Made by a program: the position numbers and the translations under genes | Assembly: GCF_040564635.1 (NCBI RefSeq) | Contig: NZ_CP159837.1 | Span: 2,297,001-2,361,000, forward strand | DNA from: Planktothricoides raciborskii GIHE-MW2 | GTDB lineage: Bacteria; Cyanobacteriota; Cyanobacteriia; Cyanobacteriales; Laspinemataceae | Reading direction: 5' to 3' | DNA: 64,000 nucleotides | The notes under the pieces: generated by a model | What the model was told of the DNA's origin: nothing | Seen by the model: the letters and a program-made list of their open reading frames with translations, nothing else | The model's database searches: none | Part shown: piece after piece, positions 1-8,829 of the stretch | Position numbering within the stretch: position 1 is the first letter of the stretch | Layout: each line of letters starts with the position of its first letter

Positions 1-471
1 ATAGACAAAAGCTACTGCTGTCCCCGAAACTACATCATCCCGCATCCAAATATAATGATTTAACAGTAATGAACTCAGAAATCCGGCAATGGGGACGGGG
101 AATAACTCAATAGTGATGCCAAAACAGTAAGCGGTGGTAATTAAACCCAGAATAATTGGTGACAGTTTATGTAGCAAAATTGGAGTAATACCGACCCATG
201 TCATTAATCGGTATAAATTGGTATATCCCCAGGGGGCGACGGTTTGGAAATAATCGGCAATTAAATCATTAGGAAACAATCCGGGGTCAATAAATCTTTG
301 CATCCAAAAAATATGCTGTCTAGCATCATCTTGGATGACGTATTCACCCGTAAAGGCTTGTTGTAATACCATACCACCATAAATGGTGGCAAAAGTTAGG
401 GCTAAACTAAACCAAAATATCGTCCGGGATTTGGTAGATTGATGAATTGGGGCAGTAAGAAATTGATGCAC
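1..471 (-). CDS. Partial GT-C-like membrane protein, N-terminal 157 residues
   Basis: An open frame runs from a GTG at 471 to the left edge without a stop, so only the N-terminus is present. The translation has a first hydrophobic helix, then the stretch QDDARQHIFWMQRF and further hydrophobic segments, matching the start of the neighbouring 585-residue protein (671-2428) almost position by position. The two are therefore tandem paralogues in the same orientation. Acidic residues in the first extracytoplasmic loop after TM1, as in DDARQH, are typical of GT-C glycosyltransferases, so a lipid-linked sugar transferase is possible, but no family was confirmed. The GTG start is chosen by alignment with the paralogue; no clear ribosome binding site is seen. 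Confidence 0.75.
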   Translation of the reverse strand, partial: MHQFLTAPIHQSTKSRTIFWFSLALTFATIYGGMVLQQAFTGEYVIQDDARQHIFWMQRFIDPGLFPNDLIADYFQTVAPWGYTNLYRLMTWVGITPILLHKLSPIILGLITTAYCFGITIELFPVPIAGFLSSLLLNHYIWMRDDVVSGTAVAFVY

Positions 472-477
472 TTTATT

Positions 478-647
478 TGTTGGTTGTTGATGGTTGGTTG
501 TTGATGGTTGGTTGTTGATGGTTGATGGGTAGGGATTCTATTATTGATGGGTAGGGATTCTATTGTTGTTTTTTACTGGTTATCAGGGTAAAATAACAAA
601 TAACAAACAACAAACAACAAACAACAAACAACAAACAACCATCAACG
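478..647. repeat. Short tandem repeats between paralogues
   Basis: The spacer holds runs of GTTGATGGTTG, two copies of GGGTAGGGATTCTATT, and then about five copies of the heptamer AACAAAC. The same TTGTTGG/CCAACAA heptamer family returns at 10.7, 28.7, 30.4, 53.2, 59.5, 61.4 and 62.7 kb and resembles the short tandemly repeated repetitive sequences known from filamentous cyanobacteria. Confidence 0.85.
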
Positions 648-670
648 GTGAACGTTTAACCGATAAGTCA

Positions 671-2428
671 CTAAAAATCTATCATACATTTTGTGCTTAA
701 TAAAACAAAATCCCCGGTTTTAAATGCAGCGCAAGATTCAATAAAGTTAGCCACTGCTGCGGGGGTCTCTAAGTCCAGTTGCGCGATCGCTTCTGTTGCC
801 TCCGGTTGATACTGTTGAATCCATTCATTTTTGGCTAAATAATCTGGGGTAAAGGCTGATTTTTCTAATAGCCAAAAATCAATCCCATACTTGGCGATAA
901 ACTGCTGCATTTCTGCTAAATTAGGGGTATATTGAGCGTGAATTAAATCTTTAGTGCGTTGACTAAATTCTGCATAATAGCCAGTATGATAAGGAATCGC
1001 ATATTCGGGGGCGACTAATACCGATCGCAACGCAAAAGTGGGCAGGTTATTCGCCTCGGAAGATAGGGAAGCAATTAAGCTATCTTTGGGTTGTTGTTGC
1101 AAGAATTCGTATAACGGGGCGAGGTTTCCCGGACGGTAATTTGTGCGGGGAAAACTGGATTCATAGACGGGATAAAAAATGGTTAAAGCGATTAACAAAG
1201 CACTAGCGATCGCCCAACCTTTTTGAGGTTTTTGCCCTGGTTTGAAGGACTGAAGGGCGGCATCTAATATAACAGTAATCAAGATGCCTGTGGCAATTGC
1301 CAAAACAACTCGACAGCTATGTTCCATATAGCGACCGGGCAAATACAGCCGTAACAAAACCGCATGAGCCGCGACAAACATAGCCACCGATACTATCATT
1401 ATATCACCCAATAATCTAATTTGGGGATTAATTTTTGTCACCAGGGTAAATTTCTGTGAATTGTGCCAAAGTAAGGGAAAAAATAGCCCTAGCCAAATCA
1501 AGGGAGGTAACACCGGAGGGAAAAACCCACTTAGTTCGCCAATCAGCCAATATTCTATGGGATTATCATTAAAAAATGGGGTGCGTCCTCCCGGCCAAAA
1601 TTCCGGCATCAGCCTCGCTTCACTTGCGGTCATTGCCCCGCCATAATCATTGGGTTGCAGGGCATAAATTACTAATACTAAACCGCCTACCAAAAACGGC
1701 ATAATACTGATTAAATATTCAGCCGATTCTCCAGTTTTAAGTAATGGCAGTTGCGGGCTTTTTTTGCTCCATAAACTTCTGATCGACTCTCCCATATTTT
1801 CCCAGTTTACCAGACGCAACAGTAATACCGGACAACAGATTAAGATTAATTGAGGATAAAATAATCCCAGCAGGGCGATCGCCACACAAGCGCCGATTAA
1901 ATGTCGTTTCAATAAATAATAGATAAAAACCACGAATAACGGATAGATAAAGGCGCGAGGAGTGGCGGAAACCACATCAAATTTCATCCAAATACTTTGA
2001 TTGAGAATCAAACTAGCCATAAAACCGGCAAAGGGAACGGGTAACAGTTCTATTGTCACCCCAAAACAATAAATAGTGGTGAGAATTCCCAGAACCGGAG
2101 GTAGCAGTTTACTTAACAGTAAGGGTTCAATTCCTAAGCGGGAAATAATTTGATAAAAGGTGGTATAACCCAGGGGTACGACTGATTGAAAATAGTCCGC
2201 AATTAAATCTCCAGGGAATAATTCTGGGTCAACAAACCGCTGCATCCAAAATATATGCTGTCTGGCATCATCTTGAATCACATATTCGCTCTTAAAGGCT
2301 TTTTGCAACACCATCCAGCCATAAATAACTGCAAAGGTAATGCTGAGGCTAAACCAAAAGATCGTCTGAGATTTTTTTCGACTGGGAATAGTCAGCCATT
2401 GTTGGCAATAACTTAGGGAATAGTTCAT
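671..2428 (-). CDS. Multi-pass membrane protein, GT-C-like
   Basis: A 585-residue protein with about ten hydrophobic segments. After TM1 there is an extracytoplasmic loop with VIQDDARQHIFWMQRF, a position where GT-C glycosyltransferases carry their catalytic acidic residue. A C-terminal soluble part of about 150 residues starts near YRPGNLAPLYEFLQQQ, again in line with a GT-C layout. It begins 3 bp after the stop of the flippase-like gene (2432-3418), so the two are probably co-transcribed, and a paralogue follows downstream. The context suggests assembly of a lipid-linked or secreted glycan. I do not recognise the precise family; the enzymatic role is inference from topology and the acidic loop. 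Confidence 0.75.
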   Translation of the reverse strand: MNYSLSYCQQWLTIPSRKKSQTIFWFSLSITFAVIYGWMVLQKAFKSEYVIQDDARQHIFWMQRFVDPELFPGDLIADYFQSVVPLGYTTFYQIISRLGIEPLLLSKLLPPVLGILTTIYCFGVTIELLPVPFAGFMASLILNQSIWMKFDVVSATPRAFIYPLFVVFIYYLLKRHLIGACVAIALLGLFYPQLILICCPVLLLRLVNWENMGESIRSLWSKKSPQLPLLKTGESAEYLISIMPFLVGGLVLVIYALQPNDYGGAMTASEARLMPEFWPGGRTPFFNDNPIEYWLIGELSGFFPPVLPPLIWLGLFFPLLWHNSQKFTLVTKINPQIRLLGDIMIVSVAMFVAAHAVLLRLYLPGRYMEHSCRVVLAIATGILITVILDAALQSFKPGQKPQKGWAIASALLIALTIFYPVYESSFPRTNYRPGNLAPLYEFLQQQPKDSLIASLSSEANNLPTFALRSVLVAPEYAIPYHTGYYAEFSQRTKDLIHAQYTPNLAEMQQFIAKYGIDFWLLEKSAFTPDYLAKNEWIQQYQPEATEAIAQLDLETPAAVANFIESCAAFKTGDFVLLSTKCMIDF

Positions 2429-2431
2429 AGA

Positions 2432-3418
2432 TTATAGATTTTTGCTGCTGGTGTTGCTGTTAATTTTACCGCTAATTTTACCGTTAATTTTCATGGTGGC
2501 AAAATATTGCCCTAAAAAGGGTAAACCAGCGATCGCGGGTATCAGATAACGGGAAGTACAAAGTAACCCTAATGCGGCGCCGGTGGCTGGGTCAAAATAG
2601 GGTTGATAAAATAGAATTAATGCCGCATCACGAGTGCCAACTCCGGCAAAAGTTAAGGGCATTAAACCAGCCAAAATTGCTAGAGGAGATAAAGCCAGAT
2701 TTGCTAGTAAAGGCACCGCCGCATTTAAGGCTAAAATAAAAAACCAAATTTGCAGCAAATGGCCAAACCAAATTAAAATAGAAGTGCTAGTGATTTTAAT
2801 TAATTGCTGGCGATCTCGCCAAAAATAATCGTGCATTTCTCCCCAGGAAAACCGCATTTTATCCAGCTTAATTTGGATTTTTTTCGGAGCAATTCGGCTG
2901 ATACCGGCAAAAAATAGCTGGGCAAACTGACGGGAACTCAGGAGGAATATGCCCACGATTAACCCTCCGGTGACTCCAGCGGTCATCAGCCAAAATAATC
3001 CATCTTTTTGGGGATAAACTATCAGCCCAAAAGCACACCACAGCAGCAGAGATAACATATCACAGGCTTTTTCAAATACCACCAAAGATAAGGCTAAAGA
3101 GCCGCTGAGATGGCCGCGATCGCGCATAAAATAAGCTTTAGCTAAATCCCCCATTTTTGAGGGTAATACCATATTTAGCACACTGGCGGCTAAAATTAGT
3201 TGATTAGCTTGCATAAATCCTAGCCCCGCACTCACCGGGGTTAATTGTTGCAGTCGCCAACTGGTGAGCATGGTTAAGGGGACGACCATTGCTAAGGCGA
3301 TCGCCATCCAAAGACGGTGACAATTTTGGAACACCGCCAAAAGTCCGAGGCCATCAATTTTAGTGTAAATTATGGCTAAAATTAGCAGACTCACTATTAG
3401 AGAAATCAACCGTTTCAT
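2432..3418 (-). CDS. Flippase-like / LPG-synthase TM-domain protein
   Basis: About 328 residues with seven or more hydrophobic helices, starting MKRLISLIVSLLILAI. The features fit the UPF0104 family (lysylphosphatidylglycerol synthase transmembrane region, related to AglD): VLPSKMGDLAKAYFMR in the second third, and PLTFAGVGTRDAALILFYQP near the C-terminus, the typical conserved G-x-G-x-R-(D/E) block. These proteins sit in the inner membrane and are often found with polyprenol-glycosyltransferases. An ATG at 3457 is in frame, but the internal ATG at 3418 gives the usual N-terminus for this family, so I prefer it. It is the first gene of a probable operon with the GT-C-like proteins downstream. 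Confidence 0.82.
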   Translation of the reverse strand: MKRLISLIVSLLILAIIYTKIDGLGLLAVFQNCHRLWMAIALAMVVPLTMLTSWRLQQLTPVSAGLGFMQANQLILAASVLNMVLPSKMGDLAKAYFMRDRGHLSGSLALSLVVFEKACDMLSLLLWCAFGLIVYPQKDGLFWLMTAGVTGGLIVGIFLLSSRQFAQLFFAGISRIAPKKIQIKLDKMRFSWGEMHDYFWRDRQQLIKITSTSILIWFGHLLQIWFFILALNAAVPLLANLALSPLAILAGLMPLTFAGVGTRDAALILFYQPYFDPATGAALGLLCTSRYLIPAIAGLPFLGQYFATMKINGKISGKINSNTSSKNL

Positions 3419-4209
3419 TAATACCAGTAATCTCACATATAACTTGAACCGAATCAATTAAACCGAAGTGGGCGATCGATCGACCTTTTATCGGTTACTC
3501 TGGTTGACACCTCAAATAAACTTACCCCCGGCTTTTAAGTTGAGTTTGGGTATCAAGACTTAGGGGTCATCGGTGGATGGTTGACGGTGAAATCAACCGA
3601 AAGCCGAAAGCTGACGGCTGATAGCTGAAAGGCGACATTTTTCCATATCCAATCGAGGAAACCCCCTTACAGCCTTACTCTGAGTTTTTTTAAAGGGGTA
3701 CACCATCCCCCCACTTTATCCCCCCGCTTTCCTCCTACACCCCGCCATCAATAGCAAGTGTGATTACAAATATAAGATATAACCGATCTACCGCTCTCAA
3801 AAATTTTGAAAAATGGTATTATATGGAAAAAAATAAATCATTATTGCCAGTAACCGTCAAATCCAACCAACAGGGATAACTCGTCGGAAGTATCTGATTT
3901 TTGCAGAGAATAGCTTTGCGGAGGAGAAGAAAGATGTGCTAGTGAAAGATATGCTGATGAAAGATTCCCCAACTGGAATCCTTATTTTTGGCAACATGAG
4001 ACGTACCTCAATCACAGAGAATTTCTCTTGGATTGAACAATTGCACAAATTTGCTCAAACAATGAATAAATAGTGATAAATTTAATCGATTAAAATTCTA
4101 AATATATCTCAAATAATTGCTGAATATTGCCATAATATTGAAGCAAAAATAGCAATAAAATCTGGATATATAAGATTGGAGCAATGATTTACAGGAGCGG
4201 ATAATTATC
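3419..4209. other. 790-bp intergenic region
   Basis: No convincing gene is seen in 3419-3836, which contains C-rich runs and a divergent promoter zone for the genes on either side. One open stretch (3837-4073) is listed separately. The last 130 bp before 4210 are AT-rich and are the likely promoter region for the REC-GGDEF-EAL gene. Confidence 0.5.
3837..4073 (+). pseudogene. Possible gene remnant, 78 codons
   Basis: Between an upstream TAA and a TAG at 4071, one frame reads protein-like (for example RRKYLIFAENSFAEEKKD and FSWIEQLHKFAQTMNK) but has no ATG near its start. It could be the tail of a lost gene. I do not recognise a family, and chance cannot be excluded at this length. Confidence 0.2.
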
Positions 4210-4260
4210 ATGTTAACTAAAGTAAAATTAGGTAAAACAAGGTCAAATCCATTCAAATGA
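4210..4260 (+). CDS. Possible 16-residue leader peptide
   Basis: ATG at 4210 opens a 16-codon frame (MLTKVKLGKTRSNPFK) whose TGA at 4258-4260 overlaps the ATG of the next gene in the arrangement ATGA. AGGAG lies at 4193-4197, 12 bp upstream, whereas the downstream gene has no clear ribosome binding site of its own. This suggests translational coupling. The peptide is very basic (five Lys/Arg) and may have no function beyond coupling. Confidence 0.35.
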   Translation: MLTKVKLGKTRSNPFK

Positions 4261-6101
4261 GTTCAAAAAAATCTCAAAAAAATTTTCTAAAATATCAAGC
4301 AAATATTTTAGTCGTTGATGACAACCAAGATAACTTGCGGTTATTGTCTAAACTTTTATCGCAAAAAGGCTATCAAGTTAGAAATGCCATTAATGGAAAT
4401 ACCGCCTTAATTGCTGCCAAAGCAGCCAACCCTGATTTAATTTTATTAGATATTCAAATGCCTGATATGGATGGGTATCAGGTTTGTCAGATTCTCAAAA
4501 AAGATCCAGAAACTTATGATATTCCCATCATTTTCTTGACGGCGATGAATTCAGTGATTGACAAGGTAAAAGCGTTTAGCATTGGGGGTTCCGATTACAT
4601 TACTAAACCATTTCATTTAGAGGAGGTTTTAATTAGAATTGAAAACCTACTGAAATTTCAAGCGGCCAAAGCAGAAATTCGTCAACTTAATTCTGAATTA
4701 GAAAATCGGGTCAGTGACCGAACTGCCGAACTGGAAAGAGCGAATGAAAAACTGAAACAAGAAATTGTGGAACGCCAAAGAGCAGAAAAACGACTGCTGC
4801 ACATGGCATGGCATGACTCTCTAACTGGATTACCTAATCGTTCCTTGTTAATCGAGGAATTGCAAACCTGTTTAAACCGCGTTAAAAGTGACCCAGATTA
4901 TTTATTTGCTGTATTATTTTTAGATTGCGATCGCTTTAAATTAGTCAATGATTCTTTGGGACATTTGATTGGGGATCGAGTGCTGATTGCCATTGCTGAT
5001 AGCCTAAAATATTGCCTAAATGATGAAGATATTTTGGCTCGTTTAGGCAGTGATGAATTTACGATTATTATCAAAAATATCCAAGACATATCTGATGCGA
5101 TTTATCTAGCAGAACGGATTCATAAACAATGGCAATTTCCCTTAAATATTGACCAATATGATGTGTTTATTAATGCCAGCATTGGGATTGCGATCGGCTC
5201 ACCCGCATATCAAAAACCGGAACATATTTTAAGAGACGCTGACATTGCCATGTATCAAGCGAAAAAATTGGGACATACTCACTATCAAGTATTTGAAGCT
5301 AGTATGCATGACCATGTGTTAAAGCGTTTACAATTAGAAACTGATTTGCGTCTAGCCATTCAACGGCAAGAGTTTTTTTTACAATATCAACCCATTATCT
5401 CTCTATGTAGCGGCAAGCTGGCAGGATTTGAAGCTTTAATTCGCTGGCAGCACCCCCAACAGGGTTTTGTTTCTCCTGGGGAGTTTATCCCGATCGCCGA
5501 GGAAACTGGGCTAATTGTTCCTATGGGTCTTTGGGTATTGCGTGAAGCTTGTCAAACTATGCAGTCTTGGGTCAAAAAATTTGCTGAATTCCGTTTACAT
5601 ATTAGCGTCAATCTGTCCGTGAAACAATTTCGCCAACCGAATTTGATAGAAATGATCGATCAAATTCTGGCTGAAACTCAATTACATAGTCAATATTTAA
5701 AGCTAGAAATTACGGAAACGGCTATTATGGATAATGCCGAATCGGCGAATCGGCTACTGAAACAACTAAAAGCCCGCAAAATTAAATTATCCCTAGATGA
5801 TTTTGGCACCGGATATTCTTCTTTAAGTTATCTGCATCGGTTTCATATGGATACATTAAAAATTGACCGTTCTTTTATTGGCAACATTAGTGAAGATCGC
5901 GATAGTCTGGAAATTGTCGAGGCGATCGTTACTCTAGCTCACCAATTGAAAATGGATGTGGTGGCGGAAGGAGTGGAAACCTTCATGCACTTTAATCAAC
6001 TGAGAAATTTAGGAATTGAGTTTGGTCAGGGATATTTTTTCGCCAAACCCTTAGATGCCAACTCAGCAGAAGCATTGATTCGCAGCAAACCACAATGGTA
6101 A
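4257..6101 (+). CDS. Response regulator with GGDEF and EAL domains
   Basis: A 614-residue cytoplasmic cyclic-di-GMP protein. Residues ~15-130 form a receiver domain with ILVVDDNQDN, phospho-acceptor Asp in LLDIQMPDMDG and Lys in YITKPFH. A coiled coil (~140-185) links to a GGDEF domain (~185-345) whose signature reads RLGSDEF instead of GGDEF. The EAL domain (~355-610) is intact: FEALIRWQHP, SVNLSV, LEITETAIMDN, LDDFGTGYSSL, LKIDRSFI and AEGVE supply the metal and general-base residues. I infer that it acts mainly as a phosphodiesterase, with the GGDEF as a degenerate, perhaps GTP-sensing, domain. No kinase gene is adjacent. Translation is probably coupled to the short leader that overlaps its ATG. 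Confidence 0.93.
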   Translation: MSSKKSQKNFLKYQANILVVDDNQDNLRLLSKLLSQKGYQVRNAINGNTALIAAKAANPDLILLDIQMPDMDGYQVCQILKKDPETYDIPIIFLTAMNSVIDKVKAFSIGGSDYITKPFHLEEVLIRIENLLKFQAAKAEIRQLNSELENRVSDRTAELERANEKLKQEIVERQRAEKRLLHMAWHDSLTGLPNRSLLIEELQTCLNRVKSDPDYLFAVLFLDCDRFKLVNDSLGHLIGDRVLIAIADSLKYCLNDEDILARLGSDEFTIIIKNIQDISDAIYLAERIHKQWQFPLNIDQYDVFINASIGIAIGSPAYQKPEHILRDADIAMYQAKKLGHTHYQVFEASMHDHVLKRLQLETDLRLAIQRQEFFLQYQPIISLCSGKLAGFEALIRWQHPQQGFVSPGEFIPIAEETGLIVPMGLWVLREACQTMQSWVKKFAEFRLHISVNLSVKQFRQPNLIEMIDQILAETQLHSQYLKLEITETAIMDNAESANRLLKQLKARKIKLSLDDFGTGYSSLSYLHRFHMDTLKIDRSFIGNISEDRDSLEIVEAIVTLAHQLKMDVVAEGVETFMHFNQLRNLGIEFGQGYFFAKPLDANSAEALIRSKPQW

Positions 6102-6121
6102 CGTTTGTTCTGGATCATTCA

Positions 6122-6400
6122 ACAGGGATCTCTTGTGCAGAGGTGCAGAGGGGCAGAGGGGCCCGCCGTCGGCGGAGGGGCAGAGGGGAGAGTGAATAGT
6201 GAATAGTGAAAGGGAGGATGCATAGGAAAGAGGATGCATAGGAAAGAGGAAAGAGGATGCATAGGAAAGAGGAAAGAGGATGCATAGGAAAGATATTCTC
6301 TCCTCTCTTTTCTCTCCTCTCTTTTCTCTCTTGGCCATTCGCCCCTACGACTTTTCACTTCTCCCCTGCACCCCTGCACCCGATGGCGGCCCCTGCCGCC
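6122..6400. repeat. Purine-rich tandem repeats in gene spacer
   Basis: The spacer between two convergent genes holds four copies of GGATGCATAGGAAAGAG (about 6220-6290), followed by a pyrimidine-rich stretch with TTCTCTCCTCTCTTTTCTCTC that can pair back onto the purine repeats. Open frames here are short and low-complexity, and I regard them as non-coding. Confidence 0.7.
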
Positions 6401-6433
6401 CATTCCCTGTTGCCTATTCCTAGCTAAAAATAA

Positions 6434-8527
6434 CTATAAAATTCGTTGCACGGTCAAAGATTCACCGGGAGATAGTCTTTTGATTTCCGCTGTTAAATCC
6501 AGCCAAGGTTGCAATTGCCCCGGTTGAAATGTGCGACTCATCACCACATAAATCGAAGTTTGATCGCAGCCAATTCCTGCGGACAAAACCTTGTCCCAAG
6601 ATTCAGCACTTAGGCTATCCGTAATCTGTAATTGCCCATCAATCCACTGCAAACGACGCACAAATTTAAACGGCGCTTTTTGTTTCCCCGTAATCAGCAT
6701 TTTTTGCAATATTTTTCTAACCAGATTCGGGAAAAATCGCCCCACCGTTAACATGACGCCGCGTAGAATAATTAAATTTAGCGGCGTCATCAGCTTTTGT
6801 TTTGCCCACCCCAGATGACCATGAATAATGATTTCATTTTCTCCCAGTTCATATTCATAAGTATCCACTAAATGCCCCACGGCATTTTTGGCTTTTTTGC
6901 CGTCAGAAACCAGCAAAGAAAACTGGGTATCTGAGGCAACGAGTTGGCCATCTATAAATAGTTTAAATACTCCACCCTTGTTAATTGCTAGATAAAGTTC
7001 AGCGATCGCGGTTTTATGTGGCTCATTTCCTGATATATTTTCCTGGTTATGTGACTGGATAGATTCAGATTTTAATTCATTGTTTTCCGTCGATAATGGG
7101 GATTTTGCTGCTGGTTTTTCCGGGGACGGCGAATTTGACAAATATAGATAATCTTGAATTTTTCCGTTATTAGCATCCTCTAAATTTGCTAATTTTTCTG
7201 GCAAATGCTCAGTTATTTTCTCAGTTATTGGCTCAGTTATTGGCTCAGTTATTGGCTCAGTTATTGGCTCAGTTATTGGCTCAGTTATTGGCTCAGTTAT
7301 TTTACTATCTGGGGTGACATTTAAAACATTTTGAGGATTTCCTGGATTAGTTTCTGGACTGTTTTCGCTATCAAGCTGAGGTATATTGTTATCAGGATGT
7401 TCCGCATTGGCAATGACTGTTCGCCAAATCATAATTTGGGCACCGGGAAACCAAATCTTATTTGGCTTATTACTTGGCTTATTTAGCGATCGCGCATAAC
7501 TTTGGGGGCGATCGCTAACAAAATCTCGCCATGCCAGTAAATAATTCCAAGTATGATGACCAATAATATGATCGTCCGCATAACAGGGATTTAAATTATT
7601 GGCTAAACCAATTAAAAATTGGTCATTAATGGTTAAAGCTTCTGGCAGCCATTCACCGACCAACTCAAACCCATGAGGAAAGAAATTATAAGTATTCCGA
7701 CTGGTATATTCGCCCCCATAAGAACCATCAGGATGCACAAAATGGGTAGCAAATTCTACTGCTTTCTTTAAAGGTTCTTTTAAATGGGAATCTGGCCATA
7801 GTTGATAAAGCCTTGCTAAAGCAGAAATAGCCAGAGTATGATATCCCGGATCGCAGCCTTCATATTCTTGAAACCAGCCTTCACTATTTTGCCAAGACAA
7901 TAATTGTTCTAATCGTCGCAGTTTAGCCGATTCCCATTTGGAAGTTTCTAAAAGTTTGCCAGTTAATTCCAAGCAGAGGACAATTAAAGCTTGGTGATTC
8001 GCGAGTTTACCACTTTCTTGATGATGGGCTAACCAGTCAGCCCGACGTTCAAAAAATTTCAATAATTCATAGTGATTAAGTTCTAATTGACGATAGCTTT
8101 CTAGACAAGCTAACAGAGAAAAAGCCGCCGCCCCAGCCGCCCGTTCAAAGGGGAAATAGTCATCACAAGACCCATCTTGATGGGCGCTGTGGGCTGCGTA
8201 GAAAATTCCCGCTTCTACCCAGTCTCTAATCACCGGCTTTTGATAATAAGGATTGTCTGGCAAATTAGTCTGATAGACTAAGGTCAGGGGCCACACAAAT
8301 TCTTGAGCCATGCCACTGGGAAAGTCAATAATTTTATAGTGCCAAAAGTTGCGGTCAAAACAGCCATAAGTCGGACTATGGGGGTTACGGTCTAGCAGGG
8401 TGAGAATTTTGGGAATTTGCCCGATCGCCTCACGAGCAAATAAGTCTCGATTCACGATTTGATTCACGGTTTGATTCACGGTTTGATTCACGGTTTGATT
8501 CACGGTTATATGCACTTCCTGATTCAT
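6434..8527 (-). CDS. Alpha/alpha-toroid-like protein with repeat linkers
   Basis: A 697-residue soluble protein. After an N-terminal run of TVNQ units (four copies) comes a helix-rich region of ~330 residues with FDRNFWHYKIIDFPSG, QDGSCDDYFPFERAAGA and HPDGSYGGEYTSRN, resembling the alpha/alpha-toroid of heparinase/alginate-lyase-type or cyclase-type enzymes. A low-complexity linker with seven EPIT-type units follows, then a C-terminal beta-rich domain with DGQLVASDTQF and LGENEIIIHGHLGWAKQK, consistent with the beta-sandwich of polysaccharide lyases. I infer a carbohydrate-active protein; no catalytic residues are assigned. A frame upstream to 8656 exists, but it translates a dispersed palindrome, so I place the start at the ATG at 8527 (MNQEVHI). 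Confidence 0.7.
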   Translation of the reverse strand: MNQEVHITVNQTVNQTVNQTVNQIVNRDLFAREAIGQIPKILTLLDRNPHSPTYGCFDRNFWHYKIIDFPSGMAQEFVWPLTLVYQTNLPDNPYYQKPVIRDWVEAGIFYAAHSAHQDGSCDDYFPFERAAGAAAFSLLACLESYRQLELNHYELLKFFERRADWLAHHQESGKLANHQALIVLCLELTGKLLETSKWESAKLRRLEQLLSWQNSEGWFQEYEGCDPGYHTLAISALARLYQLWPDSHLKEPLKKAVEFATHFVHPDGSYGGEYTSRNTYNFFPHGFELVGEWLPEALTINDQFLIGLANNLNPCYADDHIIGHHTWNYLLAWRDFVSDRPQSYARSLNKPSNKPNKIWFPGAQIMIWRTVIANAEHPDNNIPQLDSENSPETNPGNPQNVLNVTPDSKITEPITEPITEPITEPITEPITEPITEKITEHLPEKLANLEDANNGKIQDYLYLSNSPSPEKPAAKSPLSTENNELKSESIQSHNQENISGNEPHKTAIAELYLAINKGGVFKLFIDGQLVASDTQFSLLVSDGKKAKNAVGHLVDTYEYELGENEIIIHGHLGWAKQKLMTPLNLIILRGVMLTVGRFFPNLVRKILQKMLITGKQKAPFKFVRRLQWIDGQLQITDSLSAESWDKVLSAGIGCDQTSIYVVMSRTFQPGQLQPWLDLTAEIKRLSPGESLTVQRIL
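7205..7300. repeat. 12-bp in-frame repeats encoding EPIT
   Basis: About seven tandem copies of the 12-mer GTTATTGGCTCA lie inside the minus-strand gene. Because the unit is a multiple of three, copy-number change would lengthen or shorten the linker without a frameshift. Confidence 0.85.
8457..8512. repeat. 12-bp in-frame repeats encoding TVNQ
   Basis: Four to five copies of the 12-mer GATTCACGGTTT lie immediately after the start codon of the toroid-like gene. They place a variable-length polar tail at the N-terminus of the protein. Confidence 0.85.
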
Positions 8528-8611
8528 GTTTAACTTATTTGTATAATGTAGAAAAGTCAGCGATCGCCACTTTATATAGCACTTGTCAGAGTGATGAAGG
8601 ACAAAAAACCT

Positions 8612-8638
8612 GTCATTCCCGCGAATGCGGGAATCCAG
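8612..8638. repeat. Dispersed palindrome GTCATTCCCGC
   Basis: ATTCCCGC (8615-8622) and GCGGGAAT (8627-8634) form a short hairpin. The same element occurs at 12849, 42210 and 52190. It resembles the ATTCCC/GGGAAT class of dispersed repeats, such as neisserial dRS3. Confidence 0.8.
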
Positions 8639-8778
8639 AAAACCTCTGTACTTCATCCAGATAATAACCGCTATAATTAATCACTATATAATGTAGAGCA
8701 GATTCGGCAAAATTAAGCACAAATTATTTTTTTTAGGCTTAATCATGGTCAATTATGCGAAATTATTCCCAATTATCA

Positions 8779-8821
8779 CCAAACCCTAAACCCTAAACCC
8801 TAAACCCTAAACGCTAAACCC
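8779..8821. repeat. CCCTAAA heptamer array
   Basis: About six consecutive units of CCCTAAA, one with a C-to-G change, end 9 bp before the ATG of the phosphopantetheinyl transferase gene. The unit equals the plant telomere repeat, but here it is a bacterial short tandem repeat occupying the 5' leader. Confidence 0.9.
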
Positions 8822-8829
8822 TTGTTCTT

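Noticed and set aside
6063-6403. Two small minus-strand frames
   Set aside because: Low-complexity translation of the GGATGCATAGG repeats; overlaps the end of the REC-GGDEF-EAL gene.
8528-8656. N-terminal extension of the toroid-like protein
   Set aside because: It translates a dispersed palindrome (GFLDSRIRGNDR); the ATG at 8527 is a better start.
8779-8821. Eukaryotic telomere contamination
   Set aside because: The array is embedded between bacterial genes and is one of several heptamer families in the window.
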